A stretch of DNA of 64,000 nt from Marthasterias glacialis (GCA_911728455.2 OU452223.1:6036174-6100173); one strand, 5' to 3'. Counted from the stretch's first letter, positions 11,398 to 22,814 are shown. Program-made: numbers and translations. Notes: a model not told the origin generated them from the letters alone.

Positions 11398-11545
11398 CAC
11401 GGAGGCAATTGCCTCCGTTGCCCCTGGTCATTGCCTTGAAATGTTCCAGTACAATTTCCTCATAGAAGTGCACTTTATCAAGAAGAAAATGCCTTGGTGC
11501 CTTTGCCCTTTTAAGAATGAAGCAATCAGGCCTCACTTCCTAGTA
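11398..11545 (+). repeat. High-copy ~150-bp interspersed repeat (reference copy)
   Basis: It starts with the palindrome 'ggaggcaattgcctcc' and 'gttgcccctggtcattgcct', continues with 'aatgttccagtacaatttcc', 'tcatagaagtgcactttatc', 'tgccttggtgcctttgccct' and ends at 'caggcct'. About a dozen copies or fragments occur in both orientations, near 7980, 10585, 12550, 15470, 19690, 31680, 42560, 47765, 53755, 59115 and 63295. No tRNA head, transposase or stable inverted ends are seen. It may be a non-autonomous DNA element, but its class is unknown to me. Confidence 0.7.
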
Positions 11546-11598
11546 TTAGTAAACTAGCTCAATGTATAGGCCTATTCAGTTTGCGGTAACATCAAATA

Positions 11599-11768
11599 TC
11601 TACTTTGCTATGTAGACTGTTCTTATGAGAACTTGTCTTGCTGTTTATTCTACTACCGCGGAGTAGATTTCGGAATTCGGGTGGGACTTACTTAGTTCTG
11701 AAAACAACTGTCCTGCTTATTAAGTACTACCTGGGGAGGTAGGAAATCGGTCTGGACTACTACTACTT
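11599..11768 (+). mobile_element. Second, truncated copy of the 542-738 MITE
   Basis: 'atctactttgctatgtagac', 'ttctactaccgcggagtaga' and 'tactacctggggaggtagga' match the first copy. The right terminal repeat is absent. The following 100 bases (ccgcggagtgagtcattaat, then ttcgactagcctgctcaggt) may belong to the same or an abutting element. Confidence 0.6.
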
Positions 11769-12549
11769 TCGCTTAGTGGATCGGGGGAACTTCTAGTGAT
11801 TAATTTCACTGCCGCGGAGTGAGTCATTAATTGGTCTCAACATTTCGACTAGCCTGCTCAGGTCATCGTCAGCTCAAATTTCTGACCAACTGTGCGTCGC
11901 CGACCATGCTGTCCAATCAAAATTTGTCACATTCAATGAAAAAGTGGGTATCCGTTTAAAAAATCAGAGATTTCACCAGCTTGAATTTCATCACCATCCT
12001 AAAGATTTCATTATCATACAACCAAGCTGTGAAAATTTCATCAAATTTGTTGGTCACGTTTTAGCGAATACATCGGAAAATGTTTCAATTTTGTCATGGA
12101 TTTTGTGCATGTTCACAGCAGGCTTATTTTGATTGCATAATATTACCCAATCCAAATAGTATTCTCTCTTGACACTATTTCAAATCATGAGATGGGAATA
12201 TTTTTCTGAAGGATAATTACACAATACATTGTATCAGTAGGCACTTTAAAAATTAGGTTTTGTTTAAAGTGATTTTGTTTTCCTGAAGAACTACATGTAC
12301 CAATCCTGTATTTTGCCTGAATTTTTTTTATATTTTTCATTGACAAAGGTAATTGTTAATTGATTTTAAAATTAATTCAGCTGCTACTCTGTCTTGTACA
12401 TGTACATCAGCAGTTTTTCATCTGTACTCAAAACAAGGAAATAAGTTGTACAAAAATACTACTCATAGACAGGGCTGATTGCATCGTCCCTGAAAGGACA
12501 AGGGCACCAACAGTTTGCTTTTTGATGAAAGGAGGGAAAATGTAAATTT

Positions 12550-12635
12550 TTACTGAAACATTTCAAAGGGCACCAAGGCAATGACCATGGGCAACGGAGG
12601 CAATTGCCTCCGTTGCCTCCGTGAATTATCAGGCC
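12550..12635 (-). repeat. High-copy ~150-bp repeat, partial reverse copy
   Basis: Minus-strand order is the same as the reference copy: 'ggaggcaattgcctccgttg', 'gcccatggtcattgccttgg', 'tgccctttgaaatgtttcag'. It stops there. It abuts the MITE at 12639. Confidence 0.6.
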
Positions 12636-12638
12636 TGG

Positions 12639-13092
12639 TAATAGACCAATCCATTAAGCCCCGCCTAATGTATTGACCAATCACAGCCTTGACAAAAAGT
12701 CTGACAAAAGTCCAACATGTTAAAATACCATTAGAAAAGTAAACAAACCGCCACCATTGTTCTGACACATTAACAGCACATACAACTGTACTAATGTTTG
12801 TTATGTTTTATAATTTTTGTGTATTTCTGGTGGTGCAAATCCCACAGCAGTGGTCCCTGTGCAGTTGTGTAAAAGTGGTTTAACAGTGTTCCTGTCTGCA
12901 TTGCTCTTTGGACTCAAGGCACTGCTCAAAAGGCCAGGAAACTAAATCCATACCGTTCACGAAAACCATGTACAACGTACGTGTGTGTATCCGATACAAG
13001 TGTGTGGCAACCGAACCACCGCTGCGATCGTGGCAAGAAAGTCACACCATGTGCTGTTGCTAAGCACTTGCTAAGGTATGATCGGTCTATTA
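12639..13092 (+). mobile_element. MITE 'X', ~454 bp, first copy
   Basis: It begins taatagaccaatccattaag and ends gatcggtctatta, imperfect inverted ends that are clearer when compared with the second copy at 28880-29330 (end: gctgaatggatcggtctact). The interior (ccaccattgttctgacacat, 'agtggtttaacagtgttcct', 'aagtcacaccatgtgctgtt') is about 90 percent alike between copies by eye. No transposase is encoded. Confidence 0.75.
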
Positions 13093-13690
13093 TGACTGTG
13101 CACAAGTACATAAAAAAAAAAACCACTCAAAACTCAGTTTGAGTTTGCATTGAGGGCTGTACAACCCAGCAAGTCTGCACCTTTTTTCTCTTGACGGATC
13201 ACGTACCAATGTCTTGTCAAGAACTTCTAGCCTTCTCATGTCTTCCAATTTTGTATCACCCGTGGCAAATTGCGATGTGTATGAGATAATCTAATTGGGC
13301 AAATCTACCAGGTGACAAAAATCAATTCATAGGCTTTCCCGTGACAAAAACTGCAGCGTGGAGGAAGGGAGGAAAATAATAAAAAATGCTGTTCATTGGA
13401 TATCAGTTTACGCCATGTATTTGGATGAAGTTCATATGTGCCTTGGCTCTATGAAATGTAATATACATGCATTTAGTATGGCTGGGGGAAATGGTGAGTA
13501 AGGGATCAGTGTAATTTCTGTACATGGACTACACTGTACTGCATTAAATGAGCTGGGAAGAATCATGATAAAATCTTACGGTACAAAAATATCAACTTAG
13601 GCTGTTTCTTTTATCTGACATCATTTTGACCATCATCGGGATCTGTGTTCATCCCTCTTCAAATGTCATGAATGTGATCCAGCTCTCCTA

Positions 13691-13860
13691 TTTTATATAA
13701 ATAAAGAATGTTTATGAGTGCAATGGTGAGAATATTTTCATGAGTTGAAAGATGGAATGTTCCACTCAACATGTTGAGTTGAATGGAACATTCCACCTTT
13801 CAACGAATGAAAATATCCTTTCCATCGCCTGAATGCAAAACATTCACTATTTGTTTTATA
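13691..13860. mobile_element. Foldback (hairpin) element 'Y', first copy
   Basis: Long arms around 'gaatgtttatgagtgcaatg', 'gagaatattttcatgagttg' and 'aaagatggaatgttcc' are followed by their reverse complement after a short centre 'caacatgttg'. The second copy is at 28391-28564. The downstream 13865-14285 region is also shared with 28565-28825 (gatctttgtc, 'tgtggtctagcgtg', 'gatgggac', 'gacgtaggccatgtaa'), so Y is part of a larger repeat. Confidence 0.75.
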
Positions 13861-15469
13861 CATGTAACAGCCCAGTAGATCTTTGTCATCTGATTGGAGG
13901 ATAAAACTGTTGTAAATAAACAAACTGTTTAAGATTGTTGTCTGGCATCAACTCACTGCGAGCGTGCTTTGTACTGCTATGTATAACGCAGAGAACGATT
14001 TCGTCCAGCAATTTTGCACAGCAAAATATTTAGATTTAACATGTTTTGTTCAGACTGAATACTAATATTGAGAAGCAAACTGTGACTTTTGAGTTGCAAT
14101 CAGTACATTTTGTGAAGCATTTTGCATGATGTGGTCTAGCGTGAAGAAGTCAAAAAAAGATGGGACAAAAATGTTTGGTGATTAGTTCAAAAATACATGG
14201 TTTATGACGTAGGCCATGTAAGGATTTCATTAATGAATGTCCTGTGACCTACAATCCTCCAATCAAATGACAAGGATCTACTTGCCAATTGGATGTTATC
14301 TAATTTTCATTATTAATTTGTGCTTTTTGTAATTCAACCAGTTCATTATCGTCAGCGCGATTGTTAGGAGTATGTTTAACCACAGTTGACGAATGCAACA
14401 TCAGGGTGTGTCCACCGCTGTTTCATGTAGCCCTCCTCAAATTTCTGCTACTGTTTCCTGCCTCTTGTTTAATCTACATACATGTAGTGTACTATACATG
14501 TACATGTATATGTAGGTGCAACATATTCCACCCGTGTTTATTCATTGTATTTCGGCTCAGTGGAGGTACACATGTAAGTCCGAGTGAACCACGTTTCGAG
14601 CCTTGGTTCCGGATTGGCAAACAATTCTCGCAATTTGACATTTTCTAGATAGAGAAACAACAAACGTGGTGCTTCAAAGAGAATCTTTGTTCTTGTCAAG
14701 TCGAGACTTCTTTGTGATAGCGGTACTCTCAAAGAAAATAATCTCGTCAGACTGGACAGGAAAAAATGGAAGATTCCCGGCAGCAACTGGTTAACTTGTT
14801 AACTTGTTAACTTACAAAGAAGAAGTATTTATGAATGGAAATCAATGAGTGGCGACTTTACTTACATATAGGCCTTAAATACGCATTTAAGATCACATTA
14901 CAGTTCTTTTATTCCCTTTCACATCTTCAAGTCTCCGCCATCAATCCACAACATCAAATTAAGTTTCTGATGTGTGAAATCGAGTGCATTTACACAGAGG
15001 TGTTGATGCTGACAGTGCACTTGATTCAAGAAAATTGAATTAAATCAAAACAAATTCTTGTAATCTTTGTAATCTTGCAGGCAAGAAGACATTGTGTTCA
15101 GTGCGTGTGTCTCTACAGAGTACACTATACATGTAGCATTCCGTACAGTGCAATGCATGGATTCAGTCAATTTTAATGATCCTCACATACATGCAGGCAC
15201 AACGTAATTCAATAGAACAGACAATCAGTCTTGGTTCCTTTTCATTTCCAATCCAGCCTTCAATTTCCTTGCCCTCCCCAGCACAAAAGCATCTGCTGTG
15301 AATAATGATTCAATCTACACGTTATTAATTCCAATTATGGAAACAAGTATGCCCAAGCAATCACAGAAATATCTGTCCAGTGAATTGACTGCAATGAGTC
15401 AATGTGACCAGTGAATAATTTTCTTAATACGTTTACTGTAAATTTGACATCGGTTCTGACAGGCCTGTT

Positions 15470-15635
15470 TGCTTCGTTCTTGAAAGGGCAAAGGCACCAA
15501 GGCATTTTCTCCATTGTAAAGGGGACCTCTTTGGGGAAACTGTACATTACTAATGGTACATTTTAAGGGCACCAAGGCAATGATCAGGGGCAACGGAGGC
15601 CATCGCCTCTGTTGCCTCCGTGAAGTATCAGGACT
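15470..15635 (-). repeat. High-copy ~150-bp repeat, near-complete reverse copy
   Basis: On the minus strand: 'cggaggcaacagaggcgatg', 'gttgcccctgatcattgcct', 'acctctttacaatgga' and 'gaaaatgccttggtgccttt'. It ends in 'caggcctg'. Confidence 0.65.
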
Positions 15636-15777
15636 GGGTTCATACTAAGTGCTTCGCGTGAAAGTGAATGCAAAAAACATTTTGAGACACGAACTCATGT
15701 GCTGTTTTCCAACTGTAACACAAGAAAATTCACTTCGATAGTAATTCACCAAGCTTGAGAACATTCTCCATGACACT

Positions 15778-15830
15778 GTGGGGGTTCTTAGTACCTTAGC
15801 TAGCATAATTCGACTGTATACATTGTTAAA
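15778..15830 (+). repeat. Direct repeat pair, first copy
   Basis: 'gggggttcttagtaccttag' followed by 'cgactgtatacattg' recurs at 16523-16575 as 'gggggttcttacatagtacc' and 'cgactgtatacattg', about 745 bases away. Class unknown. Confidence 0.5.
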
Positions 15831-17049
15831 TTATACATGATAGCATGCATAGACCCCCCACAGCTCTTCACTCCAAAAAATCCCACAACAAACTCAATTC
15901 CAACATTCCCCAAGTCATTGTTATTACCAAAATGTTGACATTAGGCCTAATCTTGTATATATTTATCATGTTTTACCTGAGCTGAACTATGAAGAAAGAA
16001 ACTATTAAATAGAATGCATCAGAATGCAATAAAACTGGTGAAGCTTGCAACGATTTCATCTACGCATAATGTGTACATTATACTGTACATATTCAGTACA
16101 TGCTGTTTTGGCTTAGACAGGCCATGTACTGTTAGTAATGTTGAGTGACTTTACGGCTTGAGTTTATTGTAACCATTAAAGTTTCATTTTTTTATTTCAA
16201 AAGCAGCGCCATCAACAAACATTCTGTTTATTTGTTATGTGAGTTGTCTTGTTCAAAAACAAAACACAATGCACATGTACATGTATGCAATCATTGAAAA
16301 ATGTTGCTTACAAAGTGACAAAAGTGTCAAAAACCATCGAATTGTGCTAATCAGTTTTTGTGTAAATCCTTGATGTACTTAACATTTTCAGAAAGTTCCA
16401 GGACCTAATACGTAAAAAATTCATAACTACACTAATTAGCATAACTGACGAATCATATATTTTCCATTTTTTGTTTTCAAGTGGAAATCAAAATCTGCCC
16501 CGTTATCTATTGAAACGCAATGTGGGGGTTCTTACATAGTACCTAAGCTAACATAATACGACTGTATACATTGCAGCACTGGCACGCTGCAAAAATAAGC
16601 ATGGCTTAACTTTTGTGTTTTTACAAAGTGTCAAAACAGTACTTTACCTTTTTTACGTAGTGACACACTTAAATATGCATTTATCTGCGGGCAGGTGCTC
16701 CTTTTTGGTTTTCACAACGTGACAAATGGGAATGGGGGAATGGGGGACTTTTGAGGCGTTAGTGGGCACCCCAGTAAGAGGTCCTTTTCTATTATGAGAA
16801 CAATAAAAAGGACTGCTTACTGGGATGCCAGCTATTGTCTCAAAAGTCTTCAATCAATAACTCATCTCAACAATGATGAGATTGAAAACAATATTGACAC
16901 TTCTTTATTTTTCAAGAATTCCGCTTTATGTTGATAGTAAACTTTAATAAGGAAAACAAGTAGTGTCCCTAAACAACAGTTCAAACGTGGTTTTCTAAAA
17001 ACGCACATTTTGGCCTAAGGGGCTATAACTTCGCTTCACAAAAACGGCC

Positions 17050-17560
17050 AAGATTTTTACCAGGGTTGAGAGTCACTGCTGACAGGAAGGTCTGAAACTT
17101 GGATATTAACCCTAACCAACCCAAATCCTTCAATTCCCTTTTCCCCAAATCAAAGGATTCTGAAGGATATGGGGTATTAGGCCACTGCAGCAGAGAAGGA
17201 TCCTGAAGGATTTGGGTCATAGTGTGTTTCTGCTAGGAAGGATTAAGTAGGAATTAGGCTTTTAGGCTGTATTTAATGAAGAAGGATTTCGAAGGATTAG
17301 GATCATTTGAGATTTTTGTTCAAATGTGATATAGTAGGAATTTGGTCATATGCAATTTGGTTAAATTATAATTAACAGATTATCATGGGCTGAAAGGATT
17401 TCGAAGGAATTGGATCATAATATGCCACGTGGATAAAATATACAAGGATTTCGAAGGGGTTGGGCTTTCTGGTCTTTTTACCCTCTCAGACTGAAGGATA
17501 TTGTAGGACTTGGGCTGTGTGTGAGCAAATGGTCCTAGTTAGTTGGGGTTAAGAAGGTAT
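17050..17560 (+). repeat. Degenerate GGATT array bounded by CCCTAACC / GGGGTTAAG
   Basis: The array opens with 'ttaaccctaaccaaccc' and closes with 'agttggggttaag'. Between them 'gaaggatttcgaaggattag'-like units recur irregularly for about 450 bases. A second locus with the same plan but GGAGGATT units lies at 29855-30325. The ends are inverted relative to each other, so each may be a mobile unit with a drifting internal minisatellite. Confidence 0.6.
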
Positions 17561-18179
17561 GTTGAGTTAATCACTTGACTTATTTACATGTATATATTTC
17601 TAGGAGAGAGAGCATTGATTTCTTTATTCCTGATGTAAAAAAAAACCAAAGATCTGTGTTTGTTTTCACCAGGCAGATACACAAGGTCTGAATTCAGATA
17701 AGAATCTGAGATTTCTCCTCCCTGGTGTACAGCCTGCACATGTACATGTACAACATGTTAAGCCATTACTTGTGATCAGTTCATTAACAAAAAATGTACA
17801 GTTGAACCAAATAACAGACAAATAAATCTGTGATGGAGATCTCTGTCGTCTGTAGCAATAAAGTACTTCCTTGTCAATTCCTAGATGAACACCATGTTAC
17901 TCATTAATTCCTGCCACCCATGAATCAATTCCCAACAGTATTGTTTGTATTTCTCTACACTGTAATGAGCACATTGTACATGCACACATCAAGGTGTCAT
18001 TATCCAATTGTTGCACGCTGTGACAGGGTCCATGGTGTTTTATACAGCTGAGGGTAATAATAATAATACCAGGGTCTCACATGTATCATAGAGCAAGGAC
18101 CAGCCCTATCTACCAACATACAGTAGGTACTCAAGACACTTACTAGAGTATATCATTTTTTAAGACAGGTTTTTGAAGT

Positions 18180-18490
18180 TTTTGAACTATGAGAGCCATT
18201 TATGTAGCACCTTATAAGGGTTTACAAGGTGCTGCGGCGCATTCAGCAGCCACTGCCAGAAACACCAGGGCAAACCCCTTCTCTTAGCGATAAGTGTAAC
18301 TGGGTTCTTTTACGTACAGCACACGGGACCAATGGCTTTATATGTCCCATCTGAAGGACAAAGCAATAACGGTTAAGTGTCCTGCTTAAGGACACAAGTG
18401 TCACGACCGGGACTCAAACCCACGCCCTGCTGATCAGAATACCAGAGCTTGAGTCCAGTGCGCTTGACCCCTCAGCCACGACATGCAACA
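18180..18490 (-). mobile_element. SINE with tRNA-Ser-like head, reverse copy
   Basis: On the minus strand the head reads 'gtcgtggctgaggggtcaag', 'cgcactggactcaagctctg' and a box-B-like 'gggtttgagtccc'. The body (gtgtccttaagcaggac, 'gtcccgtgtgctgtacgtaa') follows in the order seen in the full copy at 32840-33255. Confidence 0.75.
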
Positions 18491-18559
18491 AGGGTGCCAT
18501 TTGCCCACGAGGGTCTACAATACCCATGGAGCCCATCACACAGCGTGCAACAATTGTTT

Positions 18560-18862
18560 TTGTTATACCATGGTAATAGATTGCAGGAGGGGGAACAAAC
18601 ATCATAACGGGAAATAAATTATATTTCTACATTAATTTATTGTTGGACATCGCATTGCACCACAGGGCTATTTCTAATATTGTACAAGGCGTTGGTGGAG
18701 GTGACCAACGGTGGGCACAATCAAGGTGATGTACCCCATGGGGTACATCACTCATGTTCCCCTCATGAGAATGCGCGCCATGTACTATACGTCTTTGTAG
18801 CATATCACGTGATTGGTTCTCAACCAATAAAAATTCACACTCTATTTCCGTGGTATAACCAA
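18560..18862. mobile_element. MITE with 'ttgttataccatgg' ends and a 24-bp palindrome inside
   Basis: The left end 'ttgttataccatggtaatag' and right end 'ctatttccgtggtataacca' are imperfect inverted repeats. The interior carries a perfect 24-base palindrome at 18727-18750 centred on 'ccccatgggg'. A half copy occurs at 48074-48165 (ttgttataccatggtattag, 'aattggtcgagaaccaatca'). Confidence 0.6.
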
Positions 18863-19214
18863 CTGTATTGCACAATGAGCCATTAACAGACCACATGTGT
18901 TTGACAGATGATTCAATATGGCTGATCCTTGTGTGTGCAAGTATTGAGAGCAGCCCTACTAAAAGAAAGCATGCTATGAAAACAATTTTTTTATCGGCCT
19001 CCTTCCTTTCATAAACAATTTAGCCATCAACAAATTTGATTACCCTACATTTTTTCATTTCATCGTTCCTGTCTTATTAGCCTGGAAAACATGTTGACAT
19101 TCTCCTATGCTCACTGTTAAATGTAGCAGACAGCAGATTCCGGCTACATTATGTACAGATGCTGGCTACATTACATGTACATGTATGTCATCAATTTTGC
19201 AGCACTGTACATTT

Positions 19215-19330
19215 TTGGGTGAACAAAGAAAAATTGACTAGAGCGGGATATGAACCTGCAACCCCCGGATTAACGTGCTGGCGCTCTACCAACTGAGCTA
19301 TCTAGCCCTAATGTTGGCAGTCTACCAATC
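19215..19330 (-). mobile_element. SINE with tRNA-Lys-like head
   Basis: On the minus strand: 'ggctagatagctcagttggt', 'agagcgccagcac' and 'gcaggttcatatcccgctc', followed by 'caatttttctttgttcacc'. It has the same layout as the copy at 38088-38175. Confidence 0.7.
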
Positions 19331-19689
19331 TTTGTTCGGGGTGCCAGTCAGATGCCAGCCATTCAAGTAAAACAACCTCTTTTTAAATCAACATTTTTTT
19401 GTCGGATGTATAACTGATCGTTTCAGAAATGGTTAAACGTTTACAAAAATAACCGTAAACCCAAAGGCTTACACCTTAATTAAGGGGATGCAACTTTATG
19501 TTTCAAATAATAAATAATAAACCAAACAGGAAACTGACTGGGTAAATCTTAAATCCATTTTGGATGAGTGTACAGTTTGCACACAGCTTCAACATCAAAG
19601 TCCAGAGCCTAAGCCAAGAATTGAAAAAAGCCCCCAGTCTTGGTCCTCATGACCCCACTCCCAATCCCCACCCCACTCCCCTGCTCCCC

Positions 19690-19790
19690 TAAAAACATTT
19701 TCCCATAGACATTTGGAATTTCTAATGAAAGTGCCCCTTCTTCCAAGGAAAGTGGCCTTGCCAACGCTAAAATCTAACTCAAGGCTCGAT
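19690..19790 (+). repeat. High-copy ~150-bp repeat, variant partial copy
   Basis: 'ttttcccatagacatttgga', 'tttctaatgaaagtgcccct' and 'aaagtggccttgcc' match the variant of the family seen at 47765-47930 and 53755-53900. Confidence 0.5.
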
Positions 19791-20029
19791 GGCTTAAATC
19801 TTCTATTGTTGAAAACAAAACAAATCATACATGTATTCTAAAACAGTTCAGCTTGTATTTCTTGTGTTTTTATCGATGTGTAGTTTGGTTTCAAGAATTT
19901 CCTCTCACATGTCATGTATGTACACTAGAAGTGACAGTTTCCTCTGGAAGCTGCATTTGTGATTGGTTTACAGCACGTCACATGTCTTATTTTTACTAAA
20001 AAGCCCCACGATTGCCGCACAGTAACTCC

Positions 20030-20450
20030 ATACCAATGTACTATACCCATAGCAACCAGTTTACTATATCAATAGCAACGACAGCTTCTTGGTACCTATC
20101 TATAGACTATTCCGGCTTTGGCAACAAGCCCCACCCACACACCTTAGTTTGTGTACGTTTACGCTGCATGTGTGACCGAGTTTGACCGAGGTCACATGAC
20201 CAAAAGGCGTGATCCAAATGGTCAATGCGCACAGTTTGATTGACAGGCCGGAACGGTCTATTGTGACTACATGTATATCGTATGGGGTGTACTGCTTTTA
20301 CTTGCGCTATACTTAAAACTACAACTCCCTCGGTGATCCCCAGACATCCTCGGGAAAATAGAACACTCTGTGGATCACCTTGGGGGTCGTAGTTTCACCA
20401 TAGCACTCCAAGCAGTCAGTATATTGTATACTATAGTCTCGTTGCCACAA
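20030..20450 (+). repeat. Composite repeat P, interrupted by a 160-bp MITE (20102-20261)
   Basis: The flanks 'ccaatgtactatacccatag' and 'acaactccctcggtgatccc' to 'gcagtcagtata' are shared with 57715-58400. The insert at 20102-20261 has inverted ends (atagactattccggc / gccggaacggtctat, 13 of 15 matching). The locus at 57.7 kb lacks this insert but carries a different one. Confidence 0.65.
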
Positions 20451-21004
20451 ATTTGGTGAAAATTATAGAATAGTTCCTCATTTATCATATTTGTAAAAGA
20501 TAATATCAGAAGTTGACAGTAGAGACTACCGGTTTACAAGCAGGAAAAAAACTCAACGCTTTCCTAGAATCAATTCTTTACCGCCCAAATTTGATGTTAA
20601 CAATCTAGATTCTCCCTACTGAATATTAAGCTCGCACTTCTGTCCAATGTGTCATAAGGCCAAAAAAAAAAAAATGTTCTGTTACCGATTACATGCCATT
20701 TCAAAGTAACTCACAAATAGATCCATGTCATTTGAATTTTGTTCAGAATAAACACAAAATAGACACAGAAAATCGTTCACCCACGCTCTGAAAATTCTTT
20801 AAAAACCTTTGGCAGAACGTGGACGAGTCCACATAGACTGCAGCCTTGTCTGCCGCTACACGAACTTGCCTCGTTTGAGCAACGAGCGGGGACCGATTAT
20901 TTTAAAAACGATGCTGCGAAGATAACACGTGACGCGGGCTCCACACACGAAGCACGTGCAACAACAATGCGCGCTGGATTTGTTTGGATTTGCAGTTCGC
21001 TCAC

Positions 21005-21078
21005 GCAGTGAGCAATGATCATCAACTGCACGTCCAAATCTTTCAGACGTTCAAGAGCTGATGTCATTGTAAAACTGA
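21005..21078 (-). CDS. Possible alternative exon or poison exon of the USP6NL-like gene
   Basis: On the minus strand a strong acceptor (cttcatgtctttcag) precedes, and a consensus donor (gtgagc) follows, a 74-base segment. From the ATG at 21067 it reads MTSALERLKDLDVQL... for 21 codons and would enter the exon at 755-840 in the correct phase as an alternative start. If it were instead spliced after the exon at 22473-22546 it would bring a stop codon. It lies in a CpG-richer island (about 20820-21480) inside the intron. No homology is recognised, so the exon is only a candidate. Confidence 0.25.
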
Positions 21079-22224
21079 AAGACATGAAGCAAGTAACCGG
21101 CCCCTGCGCACCGAGCTTTCGGTGTGCTTTTAAATTTATTTTTCTTTTCTGATGGCTATTTTTAATAAGAAATAAATCATTGCAATGTTTCAGTTATGTT
21201 TTCTATCCTTTATTTGTTCATGTCATTGCTTGATGATGTCATAGAATTCAGTACTGGGTGCAAAAAAGACTGAATGTGATCGTAATAAATGTTATTTGGC
21301 AAAGAAAAATTTGCCACATGCATAGTGAATGAGAGGGACTCATCGTAGCGACTAATGTGTCACTGTCGGTCGCAGCACAGTAAACCTACGGACGGGGAGC
21401 TAGACTCGCTTTACGGCTTGGGTTGATGTTTTACCGACCACGGTGTCGACGCACGAACTACGACCATTTTATTTTCATGTTCATTTCATAGTGACGAGGT
21501 CGATCTCCATTTTATGTATTTATTTGTGATTTTATTTATTTATTTTTTTTCATTTTAATTAATTCATTATTTTAAGCCGCCGAAAAAGGAAAAAGTCAAA
21601 TAAAAAGTTTAGGGTCGCGCCGTAAATTAGGGTTAGTCGGGTAAACGGAAACAGAACACTTTTTTGGGGGGCCTAATGTCATCGTGTGCCCGGTAAAAGG
21701 ACGTAATGACAAGTTCCCGGTTAAAGGGCGTAAGCAAAATGATGTGAAATTTTGTGTTTCAAGAAAACTGAGCGGGAAAGTTTGATCAATTATTTGATAT
21801 TCCAAAGTTGTTATTAGGAAGGTTAAATTCTGCATGGGAATGGGAAAACATGTCTTTGGGTTAATTCTAGCAACAAAAATGTAACAATATTGCCATATTT
21901 TTCATGACAGGGGCCATTTTATTGCTTACGTCCTTTTAATACTGGGAAAAAATACTTTATGTGCCTGGTAAAAGGGCGTAAGGCCTTACGCCTTTTTACT
22001 AGGCACACGATGCTGTATGAAATAACGATTGCTGTTTTTTTTTTGGGGGGGTGGCCTTTTTCTACCAATTCAAGAAGACAAAATAAATGGTCACTGGGCT
22101 TTTTATTTCATTCCTGAAACAATCTCAGTTCCCTGAGGAGTATACACAACCTGTGCTGCCTAGAATGTAGCACATCAAGATCAAGCTAAATCAATCACAA
22201 GATCCATCTCTGTCCTTATGGGTA

Positions 22225-22385
22225 CCCAAATATGTACCTACATGTAGGTAAAGGGAACTATTTATATTCAAGTGTCTTCCTCAAGGACACATGGGTCATG
22301 ACTGAGATTCAAACCCACACCCCAATGACTTAGCCACCAGAACTCGAGTCTGGTGCACTAGACCACTCGGCCATGACCACTGATG
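22225..22385 (-). mobile_element. tRNA-Ser-like SINE, partial reverse copy
   Basis: Minus strand: 'ggtcatggccgagtggtcta', 'gtgcaccagactcgag' and a box-B-like 'gggtttgaatctc', then 'gtgtccttgaggaagacac'. Confidence 0.65.
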
Positions 22386-22472
22386 ACATGCTAAGTACTG
22401 TACATGTAATATAATAACAACCATACAACTGGACTTGAATGTCTAATTAAGAAGTGAAGAAGTAGTACTTAC

Positions 22473-22546
22473 CCTGTCATATCTATGCACTATATCAGCC
22501 CTCTCCTTGTTGGATCTCTCCATGGCTACCAAATCTTGCATTTCAG
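22473..22546 (-). CDS. USP6NL: USP6NL-like protein, second coding exon
   Basis: On the minus strand an acceptor (ttattttttag) and a donor (gtaagt) bound 74 bases. After two bases that complete a split codon, the frame reads EMQDLVAMERSNKERADIV and HRYDR, then joins the exon at 755-840 without a frame break. This resembles the family's N-terminal helix, which in vertebrate USP6NL ends ERAEIVAKYDRGRE. The entry phase (one base needed from the previous exon) fits the proposed first exon at 35098-35125, giving a GCT alanine codon at the join. An alternative is that translation starts at the internal ATG at 22542, with the previous exon non-coding. Confidence 0.8.
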
Positions 22547-22814
22547 CTAAAAAATAAAAAAAGCAAGAAAAAAATTCAAATTTCTGTCAATTATTGCCCA
22601 AGTCTGTTAATGCTCTCACCTAATTAACAAGTAACATAAATTCTAGTCCGTAAGTGCAAGAATCCATGTGACCATCAGCGGTGTGTGTGATCTGTCATCC
22701 ATTAAAAAATCGCTCCACAGAGCGTGTTTATTTTGTAATGGTTTACGCAGTAGGATAAAGTAGAGTATGAACGCTTGTACAGTGTACAATACTTTTGTTG
22801 TAAATAAATTTTGC

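Larger units (their letters stand above)
841..22472 (-). other. Inferred second intron of the USP6NL-like gene, repeat-filled
   Basis: About 21.6 kb separates two exons that join in frame. I recognise no protein-coding gene on either strand inside it. It holds SINE copies, hairpin elements, dispersed high-copy repeats, TACATG microsatellites and one degenerate GGATT array, listed separately. Stretches such as 4400-5500, 8150-8560 and 13100-13690 show only short scattered repeats or nothing I can name. One possible alternative exon lies at 21005-21078. Confidence 0.7.

Noticed and set aside
17050..17560. Interstitial telomere array
   Set aside because: CCCTAACC occurs once at each end and is not tandemly repeated; the interior is GGATT-based.
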